Part shown: positions 22,749-34,200 of the stretch, piece after piece
How positions within the stretch are numbered: position 1 is the first letter of the stretch
How the letters are laid out: each line of letters opens with the position of its first letter
NCBI RefSeq assembly: GCF_028858725.1
Contig: NC_084763.1
Coordinates: forward strand, 56,443,152 to 56,507,151
Origin: Colius striatus
Taxonomy: Eukaryota > Chordata > Aves > Coliiformes > Coliidae
DNA: 64,000 nt
Reading direction: 5' to 3'
Notes under the pieces: model-generated
Database searches by the model: none
What the model was told of the DNA's origin: nothing
What the model saw: only the letters and a program-made list of their open reading frames with translations
Translations under genes and position numbers: made by a program

Positions 22749-24463
22749 CTAAAAGGTGAGAAGGAAATGCATCAAGGGAGAGCAGAGTAGATGGTGCAGG
22801 CAAAGAATTGCTGCACTTCTGTGGTGTCAGGATGTTTGTCATCTAGAACAGTCTAGTTGAGGCATGTTTTCACTGCCCTCTTTGCTACGAGCTCTTACCT
22901 TCTCTGGTGATTACCCATCCCTATGTCTCGTTCCCTGAAGCACATTCACACAGACCTTATGGTAAACCCCTCTCTCATAGAAGCCAGGCTTTAGGAGGGA
23001 ACACAGATACATCTGTCATATTACTGACCAAATTTCTCCTTAATCCCAGCTTGTATTCAACACAACCATCAGGGCTTCAGGCTTACAGGAAGGACATCTC
23101 ATCAGCTGCTCTCAGAGAGAGCCGTGCACCAACTGCAGCTGTTTGATGCTACAGAGCAGCCAAGGGGACGAGGCTTAAGTGTTGTTCAAAACTGAAGCTC
23201 GTGGCAATTCTGGTGCCATTCTGTCTCGAGAACATCAGAAGCAATCAGTGGCACTAATCTTCACATCCACACTCACCCACACACAGGGTCTAGCCATCCC
23301 TGAGCAGCTGCTGAGCGACACAACAGAGATCATTGACTTCAGGGTCCCGCTACACAGCACACACACACTTTTCTGGCTCCTTCACTGCTCCTTACATGCT
23401 CCTTGTGCTACTTCTATATCTCCAAGAAGCCCTTTTCTATGCATTGGCTAGAATTACTTCGACAAGTACAGAACAGCTAAAAGTCTGCTCTTGACTCCAT
23501 TAGCACCAGCTGACCCTCCTGGGAGCAGGATGAGACCTGACAATAGTGCTCTGCAAGGACAGCGAGCCTTCCAGCTCCAAGCTTCTCTGGAAGTCCTACT
23601 CAGAAGGCATGAATGCACCATTTCTCTCCAAGCTACTGCACCTCTTAAGGCTCAAGATGCCAGACTCTCCTGCCTTAGCAAGTTCCTGAAGCTCCTCCCT
23701 GAGCTATATGAACGATCTCTGCTGAGTGACTGCAGTGCTGTTCTCATATCTGTGGTTTTTCACCTTCAGAGTGCCACACAGAGCAGAATGACCGTGGTAC
23801 AGCACGTTGTACCTCAGAAAGGAAATAATAACCAGTCACTGAGACAGAAATATCCTTCTTAATCCTGCAGCGGTTCGGCTTCCCCCCGGCCACAAATCCA
23901 CCCACTCTCTCGCCCAATGGCAGATGCTCTCACAATCTCCCCTCTACTTCCAGCAGAAATCAGTAAGAGCAGGCAAAAAAACCCTGCTTTTATCTCTTGA
24001 GTCACCCTTTGAGCAAAGGTTTCATTGGTTTTTTTGCATCCTGCTCCATCTCCTGTTGCACATTAGTGCCAATGTACAAATCACTGATGGCACCATGGAG
24101 CAGGGGCTGTGTCACCTTGGGGAAATCACTTTTTCCCTCCTTGTGTCTTGTCTCTCCTACTATTCCATCTTCATATCAGGACAGGGATGATCACACAGTG
24201 ATGTGCACAGTGTACCTACAACTATGTATGTGCTGAAGTATGTGACAAATCATGCTTGAAAATCAGTAACAAGCTACATTTTTTCATTCCATTTGTGCTG
24301 ATGGATATTGAGAGACACGAACTGCCATCCAAAGTAAACACTGCTAAATGCAAAGGTACAAAGGGAGATTCGGGATCGTAATTGTGACCATGGAAGATGG
24401 CATAGCTGAGCTGACCTTCAAACTACACTTGGGCCACAGAGCTGAGGCAGAAAGAAACATAGT

Positions 24464-24900
24464 CACAGAATTAACACAGAATCTCAAGGGCTGGAAGGGA
24501 GCTGCAAAGCTCATCCAGTGCAACCCCCCTGCCAGAGCAGCACCACCTAGAGCAGGGCACACAGGGACTCATCCAGCTGGGTTGGGATGTCTCCAGAGAA
24601 GGAGCCTCCACAGCCCATCTGGGCAGCCCCTGCCAGGGCTCCCTCACCTCAACAGGGAAGAAGTTTTCCCTTGTGTTTCTTTGGACCCTCTTCTGTTCCA
24701 GCTTGTCCCCTTTGCCTCTTGTCCTGTCACCGGCCAACCCTTGAGCACAGCCTGGCTCCATCCTCCTCACACTCACCCTTTATTGATTTGTAACATGAAT
24801 GAGCTCATCTCTCACTCTCCTCTTCTCCAAGCTCAACAGCCCCAGCTCTCTCAGCCTTTCATCAGAAGGGAGATGCTCCACTCAATCATCTTTGTGGTCT
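24464..24900 (-). mobile_element. CR1 LINE fragment
   Basis: A minus-oriented CR1 3' region (GGCTGGAAGGGAGCTGCAAAG on the plus strand onward), then degraded ORF2 C-terminus up to about 24900. It is more diverged than the 4153 copy. Confidence 0.85.
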
Positions 24901-26294
24901 TTCTATACCTAACACTCTATCCTATCCCAACTCCCCTGTTCCAAAGAACACACACAACTCTTCAGAAGCAGGCAAAGCTCTTTTCCCCCTTAGAGGAACC
25001 GGATCCTTCCTAAACTCCTTCAATTTGGGTTGCTTTTGTTTCTCGGTATCAAGCAGATTTCATTATTCCAACAAAAATCTTTAGAAATTAAGGAAAATTC
25101 TGTCAAAGTTTAAACCTGACACCAAAAAAACCAGGCTAATGGTTTAGAAAATACTAAGAGTACAAACAAGGGTTGACCTGCAGTCATCAGTGCTAAAACT
25201 AACTGGCTTTCTGCAGCATGGTCACCTTCAGTACTCGTTGCAATGAATATACAGAGCTATTTTTCCCCTTTGGTCTCAAAGTGATCTAGAAATCTGTGAG
25301 CTAGTTTGCATTTCTTTAGTCTCTCTTACTAGTTTCAACCTCTGCCCTCACTTGAGCTTTGAAGCCCTGTGAATGGGTAGAAGATGCAGATACAAGCCTT
25401 GGGCTCGAGCCAAAGTGCACTGAAGTCAGTGGAAATTTCCACTGAGGTCAATTGATTGACAATCAGAGTCTTCAGCTGATTTGGAGAAGGACCATTTCAC
25501 TGTTCAGAGGGGATGCTGGTATTCAAGTGCATCTCTGGAGAGCCCAGCAGTAAACATTCACTGCAGTAACTGTGAATTAACAATCAAACCCAAAACAGAC
25601 TCTCAGAGTTCACATCCTGATCTTTCCCAGACATTAGCTTGAATTTCAGGCTGCACTGTGTCATCAAAGCTCTCAGATCCACCTCCAAGGGACATTGCCA
25701 TGCCCTGACCTTCCTAGATCTTTAATTGTTTCTGATGGATGTGCCACTCATTTCCAGCTTCAAGTCCATAGCATCAAAAAGAACAAAACCCAAAGCTGCT
25801 TCACTCCTTGGAAGTGGGCTCTGCACAACATGGAGAAGTGTCTGGAGCATAGAGATGGCCACTGACACAAGAGGTGCCTGCTTGGGATCCATCCAGTGAC
25901 CTTTCATCAAACAGTGGCTTCCCTCCAGCCACCTGTGTGCCATTTTCCTCGCCTGCTCCGCAGGAGATGTGTCCACGCCTGGAGGAGAGCTCTGCTCTGT
26001 GGGAGGTGTGGTGGGTGCTCTCTAAGCCTGGCTCTCACAAGAGTGAGAACAGGAATGCTGCTCACTTCCTAAAGCTCCTGTGCACCCTCCTCCCCTGCTC
26101 TCCTGTGCTAAATGGTGCCTGAACAAGCCCCAGCTGCTTCCTGGTATCTCTCATAATCAAGCACATTTAAAACACAGGGAAGCTGCAGCATTAGGTGCCT
26201 GCTCCCCTTTCTCCTGAGCCAGACTGCTGCAGCAAATCCATCCAAGACACATCTTTCCAGTGACTACAGCCTCAAGCCCCAGCTTCCCTCTTCC

Positions 26295-26395
26295 ATAGAC
26301 TCAGCATCATTATGGTTGGAAAAGCCCTTTAAGATCAAGTCCCACCATTCACCTCACACCTCCAAGCCCACTGCTAAGCCATTGCTACCAAACAC
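26295..26395 (-). mobile_element. Short degraded CR1 fragment
   Basis: CATAGACTCAGCATCATTATGG followed by TTGGAAAAGCCCTTTAAGATCAAG is diverged CR1 3' sequence. Confidence 0.65.
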
Positions 26396-26644
26396 TAGCC
26401 CAGTGTTTGCAACTCGCTTCTCTCCATGAGGTACAAGCCCCTGTGTCCACAGACCTCCTTGTGCAAGGTGAGTACCCCATGTCCCTTGCTGTTATCTACA
26501 GCACACCTCATTCTCTATCAGCTATCACCCCGTACCCTCAGAGCTTCGTATGCCATCAAGAATGGCCAGAAGAAATCCAGGCATCAGTGGAAAGAGTGCA
26601 TGCTCATCAGTATTACTTTAATTCCTAGTGTGGTAGGAAAGGAG

Positions 26645-26893
26645 TAAGGGACATAAGCTGGAACACAAAAAGTTCCACTTAAACACAAGGAGAAGCTCCT
26701 TTGGTGCTGAGGTGAGGGAGCCCTGGCTCAGGCTGCCCAGGGAGGGTGTGGAGGCTCCTTCTCAGGAGGTTTCTAAACCCACCTGGACACGTTCCTGTGC
26801 CCCCTGAGCAAGGGGAACCTGCTTTAGCAGAGGATTGGGCTGGATGAGCTCTGGAGGGCCCTTCCAACCCCCACCATTCTGGAATTCTATGAA
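26645..26893 (+). mobile_element. CR1 3'-end fragment
   Basis: A plus-strand CR1 tail (AAGCTGGAACACAAAAAG … CCATTCTGGAATTCTATG). Same general subfamily as the copy at 20938. Confidence 0.88.
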
Positions 26894-29800
26894 ATCAAAA
26901 CAAGGTTTATTCCTTGCTCTGCTACTGACTTACTTTCACAATCATGAGAAAGTGCCTCAAACTCCTCTATCTTAAGCCCCTGTCTGAAAAAAGTGTTAAA
27001 AAACCCCATGTCCTATGGATGTTGAGAGCATGACATCCAGTAAAAAGCATGAAACTCTAATCTGTGACAAGGATGAGGCTGCAGTAAGTATCTAACAGAT
27101 CCAACAGGTTGGATGGGCTGCACTAGATAAGCTGCACTTTGCAGGTTTAAATGGGACAAAATGCATCACAGCACATTCAGGTGGCAAATAGATTTAGGAG
27201 TTTGAGGGAGAGGATTCCCATACTGAAAGGACAAGATTTAGTATTCCTGCAGTGTAACTTGTTGATCAGTTTAGTTAACAACTAATAAAGATTCTTTATA
27301 TGTACATTCACACTTAAAGAAGAAACAGTCACTCTCTGCAAGTGCCAGGTCAGTTCCCTTAGAGGTGATAGCACCACCAACAAAGCATGAATAAGCCTTT
27401 CCAACCCATCTCAGACATTTACCAGTGTCACATTTCTCCCTGTAACTCCTCTGGGATTAATCATTTGCAGCAGAGATCACATCCCCATCTGGGTATTTCT
27501 GGGCACAACGAAAGCAAAGCTGTGGCATTTGTGATTTTACTTATGGTTATTCATTCAAATCTTTCCTGGTTTATGTTTGGGGGAAAGAGGCACAAGTGCA
27601 AAGACCTGTCAGATAATGCAAACAAATTGCTGCCCAGGAACCAACACAAGGCCATGCAGCCAGTCAAGGCCTCCTACCAACTCCTGGGTCACTGCTGCTT
27701 CCCATGGACGTGAAAGCAAGTTCCCTGCAGTGGGAACAACCACAGACTACTCCAGTTGCTGCTGGAGGAATCTGAGGTGGTGCTCACCAAGAGAGGCATC
27801 AAGAGATGGAGAGTCCTGATGGTGGTGCCATCACTCTCTTGACCTCCTGTGATTGACTAGCGGGTTGGTTTCACGTTGTTTCACCAAGGTCAAGCTGCAG
27901 CTGGAATGTCTTTAACCCTCTCTGAGTAAGGAGAGGTCCCACATGATGGCATACTGCCCCTGAGCAGTCATCAGTCTGTGATGATGCTCCTTGGAGGGAT
28001 AGAGGACAGGGATGGCAAGTTTTGCTCTGTCCAAGCCTTTCAATTCAATGGTTAGAAAAGGACCATGACCCCAGGAAAAGAGCAAAAGGCACCATGCAAT
28101 CTATCTCATAAAATACTCCCGAGGCAAATGCAGCCCCAAGTAGCACATGTGCATAACTGGAGCAGCATAACCTCCAGTAGCATAACCAGAGACTTAGAGG
28201 GTGTAAAATCCAAGTGAGGACAGACACCTAAACCTAAGAGATCACTGAAGAGCAGAAGAGACCACAGATCAGAAGCTCAGAGGTTCTCTCCAATACCATG
28301 TTAAGACTCATCCCACGTGTGCTTGCTCATTTTCTCAATCCTCTTTTATCCTTCCTTTGCCAAAGCAGCAAAGTGTTGATCTGAGCTCTTGCTGTTAAGA
28401 GTTCATATTTCCCAGACTTTCTCCACAATGCCAACTGCTAAGCCTTGCACTCCTTCCTCTCCTAACAGGAAAGGTAAGACTCGGAGGGAAACTCCCACCT
28501 CTGGATCCCCAGCTTCCAAAAAAATACCACTGAAATAGAAGCTCCAGATAGAAATCAAGGCAGCACCACTATTACTGTCGTTTACATGACATATCTGCAT
28601 GTGTTGCTCCATCTAAAGCATCAGGAAATGGCATCTGTGGGTGGGAAGGGAAGTTGGTGGGTCATAAAATGGAAAGTGCGGATTTCCTTCGGTGTTCAAA
28701 GCTCTGCTGAGGGAAAACAGCGGTAACCCAGCTGCCTGATTCCCTTCTAACAGCCTCCCAGGGAACGCACACCTTGGAAATAAGGGCAAATACTCATTGT
28801 CAGCTGCAAGGTTAGTGACATCAGATGGGGACAGATGGACTCCTAGGAGCCATTACAGCAGACAGGGTGCTCTAGAGGTGAAATGCACACCAGCACACCC
28901 AGTGCTCCGTGCCCGTTATGTCCCTAAACCAGGTGTAAGCAGAGATTCATGTTGATGCACTAATCCGAGATGGCAGAATTTATCTGATGCCCATTTTGTA
29001 TCTGCCCACTGAGGAGCTGGACTCAAAGCTTGGGCTACTCTGAATTCCACTCCAGTGAGGGACAACAGGTTTTGGCATGTTCAAAGGTCATTTGATGAGC
29101 AGATGGAAGAGCTTTCCATAGTGGTTTGGAGGGTTGGTCTCCATGCACTGTAGGAGATGTTGAGCACAGAGCACCTGCAATAAACTAAACCTGCAGCAAA
29201 AAGCTTCTCACTCATTTCAGGGAACACTTGTTTGTGTTCCCTGACATCTCTTGCCTCCACAATAGATCAAAGTCCCCAGGAGATGTTAAGGGTAATTTCA
29301 CAGCAGGTCAGTGGCTAGCATGGCGTTAAACTTGGTGAGCAGCCCTCACAAAGACAGATGGCTAAACTCAAGGCAAAGGGTAGAAATATGCACCATCTAG
29401 GAAGGGACCTGCATCACCTCATGCTCCCAGTATTAGTCCTTTATCAATAACCTGAGCATTTGCAATGACTTGTAGCAAACAAGAGCCAAACAGACCATTA
29501 GAAAATTCCAACAAGAAGCAAGAGCAAGTCGCATGGTTTGCACACGCTGCCAGGTGAGGCAGTCACCTCCCCTTCCAGACACGAAAGCAAGCACACACTT
29601 AATGTAAACCATGGGAGCCTGAAGCCACTTACATGATTCATATGGTTGAAGTACATATCTTTCCTCTTTGATACAGACACAGATCTATGGCTGCACTCAC
29701 TCACGTTTCCACACGCACACGTGCATGTAGCTTTCCCTCCCTTCCACAAGTAAAACCAGCACTGAACCAAACCATCCCACCTCTTAAATCCTTTGCACTA

Positions 29801-30090
29801 ACAGAAGAACAAAACTTGCTTGCATTAAGCTAGAAACACTGCCTCCAGTCTCAGCATGTGTGATTTCCTATGCGAGGGAGTTGCAGCATCACACCTCCCA
29901 TCGGGACAAAGAATTCCCTTGGGGATAATTAGCAGCCAGGCTCCGACCTAAGCCCTTGTATTTTAACAAGTGGACGTCATTGTCATTACAGCCACTCCAC
30001 CCCATTGAGCTGTAGGGCTGAAAATAGCCTCAGCTGTCCAGCTCCATCTCTCTCCATCACTCGTCAGAGCCATTTGTAGAAAGGAGAGGA

Positions 30091-30111
30091 GGGTGGGGGG
30101 GTTGCAGTGGG
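30091..30111 (+). other. G-quadruplex-capable G tract
   Basis: On the plus strand GGG, a run of seven G, and a further GGG are separated by short loops. This can supply four G-triplets. It lies about 0.5 kb downstream (in OBSCN sense) of the candidate leader exon. Confidence 0.3.
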
Positions 30112-30601
30112 AAGCGGTTTTGACGCTGGAGAGAAGCTCAGAGGGGGGAAAAAAAAGGCCTTGCTGAAGAGAAAAACAGCACAGAACATAAAACTTTCTA
30201 ACCCTGCCACCTCTTCATAGGAACCACATCTCTTTTCCTGGGCTCTCCATGCACACTGATATCTCCAGTTTGGGGAGAAAATGTATCAAGTAGAATCAAA
30301 AGCTTTAAATCTGTTTTTTTCTCTTTTCTCCTCTCCCCTGGAGGCTGATCGTTGCTCTTTTGCTACCACGGCCAGAAGTAGTTAAGCAAAGCAATCCACA
30401 TGTGGTTCAGACCAGGAGAAGGATAGATTTACTACCTGTACCTTCAGCTCCATCTTCAAATATGTTTCATAAAGACATACTCCAGCATAGTAACACTGAC
30501 ACAGAAATATCTCACCCCTCCCTCAGCTACTAAAAACATTCTCCACTTTCTGCTGGATATCAGCATCCCCAAGCCTCCTTCTCTTTAGGTTTAGGACTTA
30601 C

Positions 30602-31230
30602 CTGGAGTCTTGTCAGTCTGAGAAGAAACAAAGCTCTGAGCAGGGTAAGAAAAAGCTGACTCCTAGCAAGGTGACAGAAGGGGGAAGGGGGAAGAGGGGA
30701 ACAGAGGACATGGGGAGACCATGTTGGTTTTGGTTTCCCCCCCCCTTTCCCCTCCAGGAAAATAAACCAGAAACCCCAGCGATGGCAGGGACGTGCAGCA
30801 GAAGGTCCCCCCAAGTCCCCAGGCAGTGGCTTTGCTGCTCAGGGTTAGGCTGTGCCACCCCCACCTCCCCACCCCTCCTCTGGGTTGTCCTCCTCCAGTC
30901 AAATTGCTGACATGCTTTGCTTTCCCTCTGCAGCCCGGCTCCAAAATAGCTCTGGGTGTCATTTACCGGGGAGATTAAGTTTCCTGCAGGAGAGAAGCAA
31001 AAGGGCATCGTTTCAGGGACTCGCTGGGATGGTCCAGCAACGGCGAGGGGGAAACCCACGGAAGGTGCGTGTGTTTGGTGGTGTGGGGGACAGGCTGTGG
31101 TGACAGGGTGGGTCAAAACTGCTCCTCCAGAGTCCATCCCAAAGCCAAGTGATAAAAGTGACGTGTGGACTCGGGAACAGGCAGCTGGCAGCTTATCAGC
31201 CTTGCACACTAGGCAGGAATTCTGTTCAAA
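30602..31230 (-). other. OBSCN: Candidate OBSCN 5' leader exon
   Basis: A consensus donor, CCAG|GTAAGT, lies at 30602/30601 on the minus strand, in the right orientation and about 7.9 kb upstream of the spliced ATG exon. Upstream of it is a G+C-richer block. If the TATA-like element at 31253-31262 sets the start, the leader would run from about 31,228 to 30,602. A pyrimidine tract plus AG just before 30617 would also allow a 16-nt internal leader exon. This is inferred only from splice and promoter signals; the true 5' end is not visible. Confidence 0.35.
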
Positions 31231-31252
31231 AGGCATCAGATCAATGGGAGGT

Positions 31253-31262
31253 TTATTTATAA
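31253..31262 (-). promoter_or_regulatory. TATA/MEF2-like element, candidate OBSCN promoter
   Basis: On the minus strand this reads TTATAAATAA. It fits both a TATA box and the MEF2 consensus YTAWWWWTAR. A CAGCTG E-box lies nearby, within about 80 bases downstream on the same strand. MEF2 plus E-box is a common arrangement in muscle promoters, which suits obscurin. The assignment is inference. Confidence 0.35.
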
Positions 31263-34200
31263 CCTCCCTGCAAGAGCTGATACAACGGTGACTAAACAGC
31301 AAGTTAATAAACCCAAGTGTATTTCTCCCCAGCCTACCTCTTCCTAGCTCTTTGCTGCTTGAACGTGAAGAATCTGTGAAAAACAAAGGCATGAGTTGCA
31401 CACACACCACATCTCAGAGGTTCAAGATCATGTCTTCTATGTTGACTAGTAAAACTGAGCTTCTATTAACAACTTCCTGAACACAAGGCTTCACACCAGC
31501 TCTCCCTAGCAAACAAAGCATTTTGAATTTCAAAGCAGTTTCTGCTGAGGGCAGAGGAGCCAGAAGAGAGCCCAGCAGGCTGCCTCACAACCACTTCACC
31601 TCTGCAGGGCTATCAGGAGTCAACTACTAGACATGCTTATTTTTGGCAGTAAACAAAGCAGATAACATGCTGCAGGGTCCAGGGGTGTGGATCAGTTGGA
31701 CACACAACTGCATGTTGTGTTTACAGAGCCATTGAGGTTGGAGAAGAATCTCTTGGATGAGTCAAATCACTCTTCCAGCACTGTCATGGCCACCACTAAA
31801 CCATGACCCTCAGCACTACATCTGCACAGCTTTGGAATGTCCTCGCTTTGCAGGATACAAAAACAACATCAGGGGAGCAAAAGGGAGTTTTATTTGGGAT
31901 TTATTGGAGGATGAAAAGAGTCAGAGGGACCAAAGACAGGGAAAAACAGTAGCTGCAGTGTCCTATTACCATGGGCAGAGGAATGGCTGTTTCTGCTTTA
32001 TGTGCAGTAGGAATGTCAACTCTTGAAGCCTCTAAGTCTTGCATAGGGTTAACAGGCCAAGACATCCAGCTTGACCTGAGTGCTAGTGGGATCTGCTTGA
32101 AATAAAGAGCTCAAGGAGGAGGTGACAAGGATGAAAAGCAGTAAGATCATGAATGCAATGGATCAAGGAAAAGGAGGTTGGCCAGTAGGAGACACTGAAG
32201 CTGTCCAAGGGCTGGCTGCTCTACAGGGAAGAAGCTGGGCAGCAGTTTGATCCAGAAGCAGCCCATGCTTCATCCCATGCAGTGACTTGCTGAGAACAGG
32301 GCTGTCACCTGCTGGCAAACTGAGACAGGGCTGGAAGAGAAAAAGCCACAGCAAGAGGTCTTGTCATCTTCCCAAGGGGAAAGAGAAAGAATAGTGTTGA
32401 CTACTGTCTCTCTGCTGAGGGAGATGCAGGCTACTGCCTTGTGCTTCCACTCCTTTTGAGTCAGAATACAGTCAGAATTTACCCAGAGTGAGTCAAAGCT
32501 GATCATAATGTTATGGGATGGAGAGAAAAAAGGTACCTAAATCTCAGGTGAGATCTGGTCTGTCTGTGCATTGGCTGAGGAACTTGCTCTGATGTTTAGG
32601 GGCAGCTTTGTGAAACTCATCTCCTCCTTTTGAGATTTTGGCCATTCCTCTCAGTTCTTCCCTCTGCTTTGAAGGCAGTTTAAAGTGCAGGTGCAGTAGC
32701 AGATACCTACAAGCAACCATACAAAGACCACCCAAAGATACAAAGGCCAGTAACCAAACTCAGCACACCTTTGAATGAATGCAGTTTCATTTCTGAACAG
32801 GGTCACTTGCACTACTGCACAAACTGAACAGAAATTTCCTATCCAGTCCTGCTTTGATTTATTCAAAGTTTCAGACTGGGGATAGACCTTAAACTGCAGC
32901 CTCCCATTTAGAGCAAAATAAAGCAACTTTAATGCTCCCCACCCTGCCATGAAGCAACCTTGCTTATGCTTCTCCACACTATGAGATCCAACCTTTCTTT
33001 TCCAGCACTTCCTCTCTATCACAACTTCACACCTTCACATATTCCATCCTTTCTGAAAACACACAGATTCTTGGAGCACAGAGTTGCTTTGCAACAAGCA
33101 GTATTGCTCCCTGAGCAAACGCCCCTTTCCTGAAGGTTTGGATCCAGAAGCATTTTTGCTGTAGGCTTTGTATCACTGTGTGTCAGTAGTTTGCCAGCTC
33201 TTGCCTTGGCACCCAGCAAGCTTTAATAGCAAGGTTAAAAGGCAGGATGCTGGATCTATTAGGGCTTGATCCTGATGAGAGCACTTGCTTGTCTGTGAGC
33301 AGCTGCTTTGCTGAGTGCTGAACATCTTAATTCTCAGTTACTTTGGATCACACAGTTAACTGAAGAAATCAGGGAGAAGGTCAGAAGCTTTGGTAAGTAA
33401 ATGTTTACACAATAGGTGGGCATCAGCAGTTAGAAGATGATTTGTCTTATGGAATGCCTTTTCCACAAGAAGTCTAACCTGTTTCAGAAAGTTACCTGCA
33501 GTAATGTCTGTTTCTAAGGGCTTGATGTCAGTGTGCTTAGACACTCTAAGCATGCCATACACATAAATCTCTTCCTTGGTAGTGGTCCCAGTTAAGAAAG
33601 ATGTGTCAGCTTTGACGAAATTATCTCATTTCCTCATCCCAAGCCTTCTCCAGAGCTTGACAGATGACTCAGCTCATCCCAGTGCCTACAGATCACCACT
33701 GCCTGGCTGTGGGTGGACAGGTGCTAGAGAATTATGTCACCTCAGTCTTTCTCCTGCCTCTCCAGTTCATCCATCTCGTACTTTATTGTGAGTAGGAGCT
33801 TGTAGCAGCAGAGACAGCATCTTCCTTCTTGTTAATACACTGCCCTGTGATCAATGACAAAAAGATTTACTCAAAACCAAAACTTTAATGCTTACATTCT
33901 GATTGGGTGAGTTCTGCTTTCTAGGGATTCCCTATGGGAGTGCATGTCCTACTTATTACTTATTTTGGACATGCTGGAGAAGCTGATACTGATGTCTAAC
34001 CACTAACTGCTCCCAAACTCCCCATTACCAAGCTGAGTACAACCCCACCACAACCAATGCCCGTGTTCAAAGGCTGAATCTAAGAGAGATACAGTATTTG
34101 CAGCTCTGGGTTAAGAAAAGTGGTTGTAAGCACAGCAGCTGATAGGTGAGGCAAGGTTTAGTTCAGAGGGTGAAAATCAGGTTGTGTAAATAACTGAGGT

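Larger units (their letters stand above)
22749..30601. other. Probable OBSCN intron 1 (leader intron)
   Basis: This stretch separates the ATG exon from the candidate leader exon. It contains CR1 fragments at about 24464-24900, 26295-26395 and 26645-26893, and a G-rich tract at 30091-30111. An alternative donor (GAGAAG|GTAAGA) at 22899/22898 could make the leader intron only about 150 bp. No coding exon is supported. Confidence 0.5.

Noticed and set aside
24348..25013. 221-residue plus-strand open frame
   Set aside because: Most of it reads the reverse strand of a CR1 fragment.
30613..31410. 265-residue minus-strand open frame over the candidate OBSCN leader
   Set aside because: It begins at a GTG, has low-complexity composition, no recognisable domain and overlaps probable leader/promoter DNA. 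Most likely chance openness in a G+C-rich block.
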